Origin: Pisolithus tinctorius
Taxonomy: Eukaryota; Basidiomycota; Agaricomycetes; Boletales; Pisolithaceae
Assembly: GCA_024663395.1 (NCBI GenBank)
Contig: JANFAH010000043.1
Span: 372,001 to 436,000, forward strand
Direction of reading: 5' to 3'
Length of the DNA stretch: 64,000 nt
The notes under the pieces are model-generated. The model was not told the DNA's origin. It ran no database searches and saw only the letters and a program-made list of their open reading frames with translations. The position numbers and the translations under genes are program-made. Of the stretch, positions 1 through 11,669 are shown in pieces; within the stretch, counting starts at the first letter, position 1, and each line of letters begins with the position of its first letter.

Positions 1-500
1 CTTCAGGACAGAAGCTGGTGGGAACGCCTGGCAGATATACATAGCCACTGTCTCTGGCAAATGAGACAAGCGAGATGATTGACAAAGAGGCAGCCATGAT
101 TGATGGACCTAGCAAAATGAGCGTCTGATGGATGGAGTGCTGTAGAAACATGCAGGGTGCGAGGATCCTCTCCAAATTTGGAAGGAAGAATCGTGGGGCC
201 GAGGACTTTAAGCGAGCATGGGAACAGAGTCGATATCTTTGGAAATGGTGGAGATACGACGAAAACTGGAATGCCATACACGGGCGCTAAAAACCTTTAA
301 TGTATGCTTAACTCGCTTCCTCTTTTCTCTTTAGCACTGACGACTCGTTCTTGTGCGAAGGATGACTGTTAACGTCTGACAGTCTTTCTACACATGAGGC
401 CTTTAGTCTTCATCTGCATGCTTGGGCATTGTGTGCAACTCGTTGACGAGTTAGGCAGAGTCAGCTGTAACCATGTCCACAACACCTTTGGTGTGTGACA
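1..500 (-). repeat. Long LTR-like repeat, copy 1 (cut by window start)
   Basis: This is the first 500 bases (family orientation) of a roughly 1.85-kb repeat present seven times in the window. Its outer end is exact: read on the minus strand it begins at 500 with TGTCACACACCAAAGGTGTT, the same start as the copies at 2001 and 63616. The repeat has TG...CA ends, and other copies carry a TATA box about two thirds along, so I read it as a long LTR. The rest of this copy lies outside the window. CpG is partly retained here, suggesting a younger copy than its neighbours. Confidence 0.7.
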
Positions 501-2001
501 ACGATAATAAGCGAAGTAGACGATAGCTAGATCCTTAATAAAGTCTCAACTATCGAAGCTGATGAATGATTTACTGAGAGATGATAAAATGCGAGCAAGA
601 GGGGCTCTCTGATGACATCTTCTTCTTTCAGCTATCTAAGTACAGTGATTTATATACAGTACAGGGGCATTGCCTATGGAAAACAAGGTGCAAACACCTG
701 GTAAGTGATTGGTAACTGATGAGTAAGGAATGTAAGTGATGGGTAATCATCTTAGAAAGCATTGGTAAACATTGGTAAGGGTAAGTAAGCCAAAAAGCGA
801 AGAATCAGTAAGCAAGGTCAAAAGATTGGTAAGTATTGGCAATAGGTGAGTCAAAGACAGTCAGAATGTCAAAGTATGAGCCAAGCAATGTCAGGAACTG
901 GGAAAGTGCACTGGAATCACATTAGGGGGAGGCTGTGCATGTCACATCTTGAAGAGATCTCCTTTGGGCTGAAGTGGGATGACAGAGAGGCAGCGCCAAT
1001 CTGATACTGATACAGTACATCCAAAAGCAGACAGGGTGAGTCAGATGTCAACAGGGGTCAAGCTTTGGGGGTCTGTGGGGTGACAGGAGCATAGGGGATC
1101 ACAACTTTCCCCCCCAAACCATCCTCTCAGTGAAGCAAATAAAAACTTCACAAATGAGGCTCTGATGGAAGAGAGGATGAAGGGGGAGCGTCTTCTGCTG
1201 TATCTTGCAATAAGGAGGCAAGATGTGCATCATACTCATCATGGATGTGATCAGGGAGAGTAGAGAACAGTAGATTATACTGTAGCTGTCACAATTTTGG
1301 GAGAATGATGGACGAGACTGGTATGAAGACATTGCAGGGAGCAGGGAGGAAGGATCCATATGCTTCTTGGACTGGAGAGACTGAAATGACCACATAAGAC
1401 CTTTCCAAGCGAATGACAGACCTGAGGCGACCAAAGAACGTCCTCCTAGAGGTCATACTGACAAAAAGAATGCACTGTCCAAGCTGGATGGGCTGAGAGG
1501 GGGCAGAAGAGGATGGGATGTACCAGGACACTTCAGGATGGAAGCTGGTAGGAACTCCTGGTAGATATATGTAGCCATGGTCCCTAGCAAAGGGGACAAG
1601 TGAAATGATTGATGTGGAGGCAGCCATATCAGAAGAATTAGCAAAATGAGTGTCTTTTGGAGGGAGTGCTGTAGAAATGTGTGGAGTGCGCAAATCCTTT
1701 CCAATTTTGGAAGGTAGGATTGTGTGGCTGAGCACTACAAGCGAGTGTGGGAACGGTTTTGGTATCTGCAGAAATGGCAGAGATATGTCAAAAACCAGAA
1801 TGCCATACATGGGCACTTAAGAATTTTAACCAGCACTTAACTCACTCCCTTTCTTTTTCTTTGGCATTGATGACTCGTTCTTGTGCAAGGGATGACTGCC
1901 AACATTTCTGGCTGTCCTTCTTCACATGAGAGCTATGGTCTTCATCTCCATTCATCAGCTGTATCCATGTCCACCTCACCAAACACCTTTGGTGTGTGAC
2001 A
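501..2001 (-). repeat. Long LTR-like repeat, copy 2 (divergent subfamily)
   Basis: This is a second minus-oriented copy, ending exactly with the family TGTCACACACC start at 2001. It is clearly diverged from copy 4 (7645-18583) and about 350 bp shorter, but the order of blocks is the same: a TATA-like segment near 648-656, a block rich in GGTAAGTATTGG-type motifs near 700-850, then a region with a long antisense frame (about 1099-1960). No flanking duplication is apparent. It abuts copy 3, which has the opposite orientation, at 2001/2002. Confidence 0.6.
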
Positions 2002-3655
2002 GCACCCATGTATGGCATTCCAGTTTTTGTCATATCTCTGCCATTTCCAAAGATATCAACTCTGTTCTCACACTTGCTTAAAGTGCTCAGCCACATGATT
2101 CTGCCTTCCAAATCTGGAGAGGATCCTCACACCCTATGTGTTTCTACAGCACTCCATCCATCAGATGCTCATTTCACTAAGTCCATCAATCATGGCTGCC
2201 TCTTTGTTGATTGTCTCACTTGCCTCATTTGCCAGAGACAGTGGCTACATATATCTGCCAGGCATTCCCACCAGCTTCCATCCTGAAGCCCCCTGGTTCA
2301 TCCCATCATTGTCAGCCCCATCTCATCCCATGCAGCTTGGTCAGCATGTTCTCCTTGTCAGTATGACTTCCAGAAGGACATTCTTTGCTCACCTCAGGTC
2401 TGTCACTTGGTTAGAAAGGTCTTATGTGGTCGTTTCAGTCTCCCCACTTGATGAAGCATATGGATCATTCCTCCCTGCTCACTGCACTGTCTTTATCCCA
2501 GTCTCATCTATCATTCTTCCCACATTGCAACAGCTGCAGCATAGTCTACTGTTCTCCAGCCTCCCTGATTGCATTCATGATGAGTATGAAATGCATCTTG
2601 CCTTCTTACTGCAAGATCCAGCAGAAGACGTCCCCTCTTCTCCTCCTCCTCCATCAGAGCCCTGTTCATGAAGTTTTTGTTAACTTCACTGAGAGGATGA
2701 AAGGGTGGGAGACACAAGTGCTTATGCTCCCATTGCCCCACAGACTCCCAATGCCCTAGCCCCCTTTGATGCCTGACTCATGCCCTTCAATTCTGGAATT
2801 AATACTTCCCTATCTGGAAACACTGTCCATCTGTCATGCCATCTTTGGATCTAGAGATGTCTCCACCAAGATCTGACTTGCATCACCACCCCCTAATGTG
2901 ATATCAGTGTGCTTACTCAGTTTCTGACTCCATTTGACTCATTTTGTGATATTTTGACTATCCTTGACTCATTCATTGCCAATACTTACCAATCCTCTTT
3001 GCTTGCTTACTTTTCATTTCTTGCTTACTCATCATGATTACTCAGTCCTTACTCATTACTTACCAAGTGTTTGTGCCTTGTTTGTCACAAGCTGTGCTCC
3101 CCCCACAGTATATACACCCCCATGTACTTAGCTACCCCCAAGCAATCAAGCAATCAAGAAGTCACTCAGCAGTCAGTTCAGCTCAGCTCAGCATATCTTG
3201 TCATTGACAGTTGAGGCTCATTCAGAAGAGTCTATCTGTCTTCATTCGTATCATTGGTAGTTGAGGCTCTACAAAGGGGGTCTATCTACCTCCATCATTT
3301 ATCTGAAGCTCTATCCCCACTTAGTCAGCAGTCCTGCTTAGTCATCCATCCACTCCTGCATAACTCATCAACAACTTGTGCCAGGAGCACATTGTATCAA
3401 AGTCCATTGTTCCAGAAGTCCTTTCAGCTGAACACCTTCACTCTGTTCAGCATCCCCCATTCAATCATCATCCATTCATCTTCTCCTGTGTAACTCATTG
3501 ATGACTTGTGCCAGGAGCACCTCCACTTGAAGTCTCCCCCACATTTAGGTTTTTCTGCACTCCAGGTTCCACAGAGGCAAACCACCACTCACTCTTATTT
3601 GTCTTTGGTGTTGGATTTGTTTGGTTTATACCAGCTTTCCACACTTTGACTCACA
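2002..3655 (+). repeat. Long LTR-like repeat, copy 3
   Basis: This is a plus-oriented copy lacking the first roughly 240 bases of the family. It begins in the segment CCCATGTATGGCATTCC, which is internal in copies 5 and 7, and ends with the family terminus CTTTGACTCACA at 3655. It carries the TATA-like box at 3109-3116. The adjoining sequence from 3656 belongs to a different Gypsy element in the opposite orientation, so the junction is a nested insertion or rearrangement rather than an intact element. Confidence 0.65.
3109..3116 (+). promoter_or_regulatory. TATA-like box of LTR copy 3
   Basis: The sequence GTATATACACCCCC follows a C-rich stretch about two thirds along the repeat. The same position reads TATAAACCCCC in copy 5 (45661) and the mirror of it in copies 4 (8168-8176) and 6 (63408-63416). 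Conservation among copies supports a core promoter, which is one reason to call the repeat an LTR. Confidence 0.5.
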
Positions 3656-3734
3656 CTGGTTAAGACTGGTGTGGCAGGGGGTGTCAACAGGGTTGGCATT
3701 CCTCCTGTAGATGTCCAGAAAGTTAGACTGCTCA

Positions 3735-4083
3735 ATACCCAATCAATTGACAGATTGTAGCAGGTGAGCTAGTCATGTCCAAGGACTACCTTACATTCAG
3801 AATCCAACAGGGCTAGGAACAGGGTTACTTGGGTGACATCGCCAGTCACAAACTGAACTGAAAGGTCTACTGCTTGAGTGATGATGAAACTTGATGACCC
3901 ATCAAAGAGCTGGAGTTGGATAGGGGACACAGGATAAGGGGCAAAAGAGTGTTGATTAACAAAATCTTTATCTATGAAGCTATGTGTGGAACTGGAGTCC
4001 ACTAGTGTATGAAACCAGGGTAAACTGTGACTGACAATAGAGACATGGGGGGTTAACGAGTTTGGATTAGAAAGAGTGGACAT
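3735..4083 (-). pseudogene. Gypsy retropepsin (protease) fragment
   Basis: The minus-strand frame reads as a retroviral-type aspartic protease of Ty3/Gypsy elements. It has the substrate-side motif LVDSSSTHSFID (position usually D-S/T-G) and the downstream LGHD-x-L..YN..IDW motif typical of basidiomycete Gypsy protease-RT junctions. In the intact family this reads LGHDWL; here the Trp codon is TAG at 3769-3771, so the frame is broken. It lies directly downstream of the Gag below on the same strand. Reverse transcriptase should follow at lower coordinates but is replaced by LTR copy 3. Unable to act as a protease on its own. Confidence 0.7.
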
Positions 4084-4160
4084 GTTGAGACAAGCCTCTG
4101 TGGGTGCACAGCTGGAGTCAATGCAGCTCTCAGTCTGTGCAGAGTCCTGAGAGCTGCTAC

Positions 4161-5400
4161 CTATTTTTTTGCCTCAGGGGCAGAGCCTGAGGTTGAGGCC
4201 AGTGCTGCCTCAGAGGTGGCTGCAGTGTGAGCTTTGGCTTTGCTGGCTTTCTTGGGACACTTATCTGTGAAATGTCTGGTGCCCCCACAGAACATGCAGA
4301 GGTTATTATCTCTACAGCATTTGCACTCCTCCAGTGTCAACTTGCCATCCTTGCCTAACTTGCTCGAGTCCAGCTTGGGTGTGTTAGAGCTGGTCTGACC
4401 AGTTGAGGCAGGTTTGGACTGAGTTTGGCTACCGGAGTTGCTATTTCCAGAGTTGTTGCCAGTCTTGGATTTCTCTTGGCCAGGCTTAGACTGATTGTTA
4501 TGACCAGGATTGGGAGTCAACTTGTTACCAGAGGACAACCCCTGGTGTTTACTGGACTGCTGAATCTCCTCTTTGCACTCCCAGTAACATGCATCAATCT
4601 CCTGAGCTAGGTGGCGAAGCTTGTGTAAGGTTCTGGGTTTGCCAACCCAGCAGACCTCATCTTTGATATGGTCAGGGAGACCAGTGTAGAAGAAGTGGCA
4701 CAGAGTGCCATCACCATATCCCTGGACTTGTGAGGCAAGCCAGTTGAACTTGACTACATACTTATTGACCCAGTGATTGTCTTTCATCTGGAGATGGTCC
4801 AGCTGGCTTTCCATGTTGGCCACCAAGTCATGAGGTCCAAAGGTGGTCTGAAGTTCAATGACAAACTCTTTCCAAGAGTCCATCCAATAGGGCTGGTCCT
4901 CTGGGTCTTCAGTCCCAAGTAGGTCCAGTTTGAACCACTCGAGAGCCATCCCTTTCAGGAATGACTGCATGAAAGTGACCTTGGCTTGATCACTTCAAAA
5001 GGCCCAGGGCCAGTCCTGGAAGTTGAGTTTGCACTGGATAAGGAAAGTGCATAGCTTCTTTGGGTCTGTCCCATCGAAGGTGTCTGGTTCATGCAATTTG
5101 GTTCTGGAAGAGGACTCAGAGCCAGTGTGGGCATTGTGTGCAAGAAGCTCAATGGCTTTGGCAAGATTGTTGAGCACAGTTACACCAGGCTTGACATCAT
5201 CCTCTGGGAGGGGTTCTTCATCATTATCTGGGTCATCTCCTGGCCCATCGTCACCAGGACCATCATCACCAGGGTAATCACCACCAGGGTTGAAGTCACC
5301 TGGTTTGTCCAGGTCCAGTTCATCATCTGGATCATTAGTGGGTGTGAGAGGTCAATTAGGAATGGGAGTAGTGGATTTATGGGCTGAGAAGCCCCTGAAG
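4161..5400 (-). pseudogene. Ty3/Gypsy Gag with zinc knuckle
   Basis: This is a Gag polyprotein relic read on the minus strand. From the N-terminus it has an acidic Pro-Gly-Asp-rich linker (about 5200-5330), the block KLHEPDTFDGTDPKK (near 5090), the retrotransposon Gag core (4450-5000; motifs GMALEWF, ELQTTFGPHD, FYTGLPDHIKDEV), a Ser/Gln-rich hinge, and a CCHC zinc knuckle CMFCGGTRHFTDKC near 4255-4300. The core is in two frame segments, 5177-4995 and 4970-4161, joined across a broken stretch at about 4990. Gag proteins form the particle that packages element RNA. Many Arg positions of the family are Trp, Cys or His here, as expected for CGN decay. A different Gypsy lineage from the one at 40 kb. 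Confidence 0.8.
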
Positions 5401-5413
5401 TTGTTGACTTCAC

Positions 5414-6089
5414 TGGGCGACCTTCTGGCTGTCCCTAAGGACACCAGGGCAGCAGTGTGGCACAAGTCAACTGCTGAGGCAGAATCTGGGTTGGTGGTAG
5501 CATGTGCCTGTGCTGCTTGAGTTCTAGTTTGGGTAGGCATGCCGAGGGTGTGATGCTGAGGTTTGAGCAGAGGGGTGGTGACCCACACAAGTGTGAGTCT
5601 GAAATACTGTTAAGTCCGGGTCTTTACCAGTCCAAGGCTGGTCCAGAGTCCGGTCAGGGGTCAGAGGGTAACATGAGGTACTAAGAGATTTGGACTATTG
5701 GACTTAGCGACTGATGGCACAGTGCTATTCCCTTGCATGGGCCATAGTCTGGTTGAGAGGCAGAAGACAGAGAACAAGGGAGACTGGGTTAAGACAAGAC
5801 TAGGTTGATTTCAGACTGAGGCTAAAACAGATTATCCTACAACTTAAATACTAGAAGTAACCTAAGTGTAACATAGCACTGGAGACTGGTCTGCGCCAGT
5901 ACAACAATGATTGGTAAACAGATTGGTAAGTATTGTTACAAAGAATATTATCAAGCAAAGACTATGAACAAAGGATTACTGGGAACTGGGGCAGGACTTG
6001 TGGCTGGGCCAGGTGTTACACTGGCCCAGTACTAACTGAGGGGACAACTCAACTGGGCACTGCCTTGCAGTGCCTTGTGAGCTAACACA
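5414..6089. other. Non-coding flank of the Gag relic, possible LTR remnant
   Basis: No gene is recognisable. The position upstream of Gag suggests leader plus 5' LTR. A candidate LTR start TGTAACACCTGG is read on the minus strand from about 6021, but I could not find a matching end or a primer-binding site, so no LTR is called. Confidence 0.3.
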
Positions 6090-7644
6090 TTTCTGGGTCA
6101 AAGGGTTAGGGCTGGGACCAGGGCAAGGGTTGGATGAGACCAGTCAAGACTGGGATAGAGCCAGTCTGGGGTGGTCTGGGCACAGTTGTGACACTGACTC
6201 ATGGTATGAATTTGTTGAAGATCAGCTGAGTTGGCCCAAATTTGTGGTGGCCATTATGCATTTGTATCCTGGGTCCCAGAGACTGGATCAACAGCATTTG
6301 AGGAACAACCTTTACAGCCTCATTGACAGCTGAGCAAGGAGGGAAATTCATACAGAGGAGGAATGGACAAACTACAGGCTTTATTTTCTAGATTTAGTGA
6401 CATATCTACAGGTTTTGAGGCAACTTGAGGCTGACAAACTCAAAGAGCTCTACTTGCAAGGCTTTGACAAAGACCTCTGGTGTGAAATTGTGTGGAAGAT
6501 GTGACATGATGATTGATGGCAACATTCCAATGACCCATGGCCCATAGAACAAGTAACAGTTGTGGATACAAGACTGCTACAGAAAGGATTTCACTTGGAG
6601 TGAGCTCAGAGAAGCACAGAACATTACATTTGACAATGAAGTGACCAGCAATTGAGTTTGGACAAGCAACAACTACCTACAAAGTGTTTTCCATCTACAG
6701 CCACACATGACTCACTGATGACCAATATGCAGGGATCTATGGAATTATCAGGGTGCATGGAATCTGAGCAAGTGCTGAAAATAGCTTTGACAAGTTGCAC
6801 ACAGCCACACAGTCCACCCAAGAAGGCAAAGAATGATGGCTGAAGCCCTGGCAGGCTCATTGAAGCAGCAGCAGCAACCCATTTTGAGATGAAAGAGTTT
6901 TCTCTGAGTATGAATGAACTACTGACTACTGAGTTACAGGAAGCAGTAAAACTCCAGCAAGTCAAACCAGTGTTGGTGGAAGAACCACTCATAATGAAGG
7001 TCCTAATTGAATTCAAGGCAAATGACAACACTCAAAGGGGTTTTTTATCACATCAAGTTTCTCTGGTGGCTACTGGTGTGTTGCTACAGGAGTCCTATCT
7101 AAGAGGTCAAGGTGATGAAAGAAGCAGCCTTGGAGTTCCAGCAGTCAGCAAAGATGCACATCAGTTAACCAATGACCTGTTCATATCAAAGATTCCACTT
7201 GAATTTGAAGCAGAAAGGCTCAAAGAACATGCAAAGCCCACAAGAGTTGAAGTCAAAGAGCTCAAAATGCTCACAGGCATTCTCAAAGCAAAAAGGTTGG
7301 CAGACAAAGAGATCATTGACTCACACAGGGCACCACAGCACACAAATCATACTGAGTCAAAGGTTATTGCAAGAGGGATCAGGATCGAGGAGCCATCAAG
7401 GCTTGTCACATGAAAGAAGCCACTGAAAGAGTTTGTACAGGTCAAAATGTTGTGGCACACAGCAAGAATAGACACCCTCACACTTGAAATATTCTGCAGC
7501 CACACAGTGTCAGCAATAGATATTTTATTCATGGATTCATTGAGAGTATCAATGTGCAAACTCAGTGTTAGGACTTGTACAGAAAGTCCCACAATGTTGA
7601 CTAAGCAGAGTCATGTGACCACTCTGCATGTTGTGGCTGCATGC
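6090..7644 (+). pseudogene. Decayed Gypsy Gag-region fragment
   Basis: The plus-strand frames at 6190-6500 read WYEFVEDQLSWPKF, HLYPGS and similar blocks. These resemble the N-terminal Gag core of a second basidiomycete Gypsy lineage, of the general layout YEFxxAIxxLYPGxxxxxRYxxxDL. The frame continues into a low-complexity acidic and Lys/Glu-rich segment with a clean 174-codon stretch at 6889-7413. Stops at 6331, 6393 and 6505 interrupt it. It ends abruptly where LTR copy 4 begins at 7645. It may belong to the same lineage as the pol at 40 kb, but the two do not overlap, so this is inference. Confidence 0.4.
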
Positions 7645-9368
7645 TGTGAGTCAAAGTATGGAAAGGTGGCAGAAACCAACCAAAATCCAACACCAAAGAC
7701 AAATGTGGGTGAGTGGTGGTTTGCCTCTGCAGAACCTGGAGTGCAGAAAAATCTAATGTTGGGGGAAATTTTGATGACAGGTGTTCCTAGCACAAGTCAA
7801 CAATGAGTTATGCAGGAGAAGACAAGTGAGTGACAACTGGATGGGGGATGCTGAACAGAGTGAAGGTGTTCAGCCAAAAGTATTCTGGAATAATGGACTT
7901 TAATAAAATGTGCTCCTGGCACAAGTCAATGATGAGTTATGCAGCAGTGGATGGATGGCTAAGTGGGTGTGCTGACCAAGCACTGATTCTTCAGATAATG
8001 AATGAAGGTAGATAGACCCTTGATGGAGCCTCAACCACCAAGGATGATGATTGGTGACAGATAGACTCTTCCAAATGAGCCTCAACTGTCAATGATGAGT
8101 TATGGACTGAACTGACTGCTGAGTGAATGGCTTCTGGTTCACTGGGTTGTAGCTAAGTACATGGGGGTTTATATACTGTGAGGGGGAGGCACAGCCTATG
8201 ACAAATGAGGTACAAATGCTTGGTAAGTAATGAGTAAGGTCTGAGTAATCATGATGAGTAAGCAAGAAATGAAAAGTAAGCAAGCAAAGAGGATTGGTAA
8301 GTATTGGCAATAAATGAGTCAAGGAGAGTCAAAATATCACAGAATGAGTCAAATAACATCAGAAACTGAGTAAGCACACTGATATCACATTAGGGGGTGG
8401 TGATGCAAGTCAGATCTTGGTGGAGACATCTCTAGATCCAAAGATGGCATGACAGATGGACAGTGTTTCCAGATAGGGAAGTATTAATTCCAGAATTGAA
8501 GGGCATGAGTCAGGCGTCAAAGGGGCTAGGGCATTGGGGGTCTGTGGGGCAATGGGAGCATACACAATTGTGTCTCCCACCCTTTCATCCTCTCAGCAAA
8601 GTTAACAAAAGCTTCATGAATGGGGCTCTGATGGAGGAGGAGAAGGGGGGATGTCTTCTGCTGGATCTTGCAGTAAGAAGGCAAGATGCACATCATACTC
8701 ATCATGGATGCAATCAGGGTGGCTGGAGAATAGTAGATTATGCTGCAGCTGTTGCAGTGTGGGGAGAATGATGGACAAGATTGGAATAAAGATGGTGCAG
8801 GGAGCAGGGAGGAATGATCCATATGCTTCATCAAGAGGGGAGACCAAAATGACCACATAAGACCTTTCTAACCAAGTGACAGACCTGAGGTGACCAAAGA
8901 ACATCCTTCTGGAAGTCATACTGATGAGGAGAACATGCTGACCAAGCTGCATGGGATGAGATGGGGCTGACAATGACAGAATGAATCAGGGGGCTTCAGG
9001 ACAGAAGCTGGTGGGAATGCCTGGCAGATATACATAGCCACTGTCTCTGGCAAATGAGACAAGCAAGATGATCAATGAAGAGGCAGCCATTATTGATGGA
9101 CTTAGTGAAATGAGCATCTGAAGGATGGAGTGCTGTAGAAATGTGTAAGGTGCAAGGATCCTCTCCAAATTTGGAAGGCAGAATCGTGTGGCTGAGCACT
9201 TTAAGTGAGTGTGAGAATGGAGTTGATATCTTTGGAAATGGTGGAGATACAACAAAAACCAGAATGCTGTACATGGGTGCTAAAAACTTTTTAATGTGTG
9301 CTTAACTTGCTTCCTCTCTTCTCTCTAGCACTGACAACTCATTCTTGTGCAAAGGATGACTGCTCATG
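7645..9368 (-). repeat. Long LTR-like repeat, copy 4, first part
   Basis: Read on the minus strand, this is the 3' 1.72 kb of the repeat. Its outer end TGTGAGTCAAAG (7645) is the complement of the CTTTGACTCACA end of copies 3 and 5. The copy is interrupted at 9368 by the Plavaka-like transposon and resumes at 18458, ending with the family start at 18583. Removing the insertion and one copy of GCTCATG gives a continuous 1.85-kb repeat, the best-preserved full-length copy in the window. Confidence 0.8.
8463..9290 (+). pseudogene. Antisense reading frame inside LTR copy 4
   Basis: On the strand opposite to LTR transcription there is one frame of about 275 codons from the ATG at 8463. The first 102 codons are open (beginning MFPDREVLIPELKG). 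After that, every interruption in the same frame that I checked is TGA, mostly where Arg (CGA) would restore sense. The same frame exists in copy 5 (45392 down to about 44420), copy 3 and the divergent copy 2. I do not recognise the protein. Family-wide conservation of frame with CpG-type stops suggests a formerly coding gene carried within the repeat. It could instead be a frame preserved by low indel divergence. Confidence 0.45.
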
Positions 9369-9408
9369 CCCAGTGAAAACTCAACATGTCCAGGCATAGC
9401 CAGAAATG
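9369..9408 (+). repeat. Left terminal inverted repeat of the Plavaka-like element
   Basis: This 40-bp terminus begins CCCAGTGAAAACTC and pairs with the inverted copy at 18411-18450. The mismatches are A/G, A/G and A/C; two of them fit CpG decay. Confidence 0.9.
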
Positions 9409-10064
9409 CTGTGTTATGAATTTCCTATTTAGGACTATTACCCATTCTTAGTTTTTGTTACTCGATCTGATAATGCAACTTTTTTGCAATGCAAAGTCCA
9501 CATTGATGTGATGGTCGATAGCAAAAATGCAAAGCAATGCTTTACTAGCTTTACTTCACATGCATGTGAAGCTTTTCTTTGCCTTGTCCTCCACAACTTT
9601 CCACCAACTGTTGTACTCACTATGGACCAATACAATTGCATCTGCACGAAATACGGCTTTGGGCACTTGCACAAGGTGTCCACCTGTACTACGTGGCTAC
9701 AACATCTCAATGAAGCACCAACAAATGAAGAAAGGAAACGTATACATTTGGCAAGACTCTTGGGAGAGCACGTTTCCAATATACCAGCTGCCCCAGGCAC
9801 ACCAGACTCACCACAGGCTTTTGATGATTCTGTGCCCCCCAGTGTTTGTAGGGCTGAGGTGCACCATGGACTAGCCAAACAAGCCAAGGAAAACAAGGAC
9901 CCTAACCATTTCATAGGATGGCGCAAGCGTGCCAAAAATGCCCAAGTGCATCTGGAAAATAATACAGAACTCAAGGTATGTTTTATCATCAACTTGCTGA
10001 TTGTACAATGTAACTTCTACCATTTCAGAATCTCCACCTGCCTGATGGCAATAGACCTGCTTTG

Positions 10065-10244
10065 CCTTCTCATTTTCCCAATGAAAGTATGCCTGACTTG
10101 CCTCTTCATTTTCCCAACAAAAATACGCCTGATTCGCCTCCTCATTTCCCCAACAAAAATATGCCCGATTCGCCTCCTCATTTTCCTGATGAAAATATGC
10201 CCAATTCACCTCCTCATTTCCCCGACGAAAATATGCCTGACTCA
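10065..10244 (+). repeat. 36-bp coding minisatellite, five units
   Basis: Five consecutive 36-bp units encode the 12-residue repeat P-P-H-F-P-(N/D)-(K/E)-N-M-P-D-S in the N-terminal part of the transposase. Units three to five are nearly identical and the first two are more diverged. The region is proline-rich and probably unstructured; a role is unknown. Confidence 0.9.
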
Positions 10245-11452
10245 CCTCCGCATCCTGTGCAGGTCGAAATCCTCTATGAACATCACCCATGTCCCACAAT
10301 CAACCTTTCAGAATTGCAGGAGAAAGCTGTTCTTCGGGTACTAAAGGATACACTTCATTTTATCACAGCTCTTTCCCAAGTGACTTTAGAAGATCCTATC
10401 GTGAAGCTGAGTACAGAGTCGTGGATATGCCTTTGTAATCCACCCCACCTTCCCATGTCAATTGATAATCCTGGCCACTGGCACAGCATATCCATATATC
10501 TTGCTACAGAGCATTCATCACAGGAGACATATGAAAAAGTTTGCCAGTCGATGATTCGAAACTTTCCTACTGCAAATGGTATCAACAACGTACTATCATT
10601 CTACAAGGTCGAAACTCTCATAGTGTGTCTTATGGGTGTCGAGCATGTCCAGCACAACATGTGCCCTGACAGCTGCGTTGCATTCACAGGGCCCTATGTC
10701 GACCTCAGAGAATGTCCCATCTGCAGGTCTTCTCGCTGGAATCAGCAGCGCTTGCAGGGCACCAGCGGGTGTAACAAGATCCCCGCTAAGACGTTCACTA
10801 CTATTCCTTTAGGACCACAGCTGCAGGCACTCTATCACAATCCTGCCCAGGCTTGCGACATGTGCTACCTGTATGAGCACACTCAGCAGGTTCTAGCAGA
10901 ACTCTGAGAGACCGGATCAATATCAATAATCGATGACATCATTGCAGGCAAGTTCCGAGAAACTAGATCTACATCATTAACTAATGATGTCACTGCAGGG
11001 TGGGACTATCTTGGCATTGTTCTGGATGGCGAAATCCAGGAGAACAATATCATCCTGTCAGTTTCACTCGATGGCGCTCAATTATATGAGAGCAAACAGT
11101 CCGACTGTTGGCTCTATATCTGGATCATCCTCAACCTATCTCCTGACAAGTGGTACAAGAAAACACACATTCTTCCTGGCGGGTTTATACCCAGACCAAA
11201 CAAACCCAAGAACCTTGATTCCTTTCTCTTCATTGGCATGCATAATCTCTCTGCACTTCAATCTGAGGGCCTTCACATATGGGACTCATCGTGTGATACC
11301 AAGTTTCAAGCAAATTTATATCTCCTGTTCACAATGGCCAATGGGCCAGGGCTCGTTTATTGGGATGGAATGGTTGGTCATAGTGGCAAAAATGGATGCC
11401 GCATGTACTGCCCAACACCAGGCTGACAAAAGACTCATGGAACACATTATTA

Positions 11453-11669
11453 CAGTGAGGGACAAAAGTGTTGCAATGTTTATGAGGTGTGACTTGCGGC
11501 CGATGTAGCTTGGGCTATTCTGCACAGATGACCATGATACCTATACCATTGGAAAGGGGTGACTCTAATCTTTCCAGAGAACTAAGGTTCAGTCCAAACA
11601 AAGCAATACATGCCGAGATACACCATATTCTTTCCAAAAGGTGCATTGCAATGCTTTTGTCCCTGACTG
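11453..11669 (+). repeat. 217-bp MITE-like unit at each arm tip of the fold-back element
   Basis: The outer terminus CAGTGAGGGACAAAAGTGTTG recurs in inverted form, with three changes over 26 bp, at 11644-11669, so the first 217 bp of the arm has its own terminal inverted repeats. The mirror copy is 12809-13025. The large element therefore looks like two inverted MITE-like units holding about 1.1 kb between them, in the manner of a composite transposon. Confidence 0.7.

Noticed and set aside
2138..2671. 177-codon sense ORF in LTR copies (also 44651-45103)
   Set aside because: The sense frame is not maintained in copy 2 and has no protein-like features; it mirrors the better-conserved antisense frame.
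5640..6021. 5' LTR of the Gag-bearing Gypsy element
   Set aside because: Only one possible terminus was found; without a partner end, primer-binding site or second copy it is not supportable.
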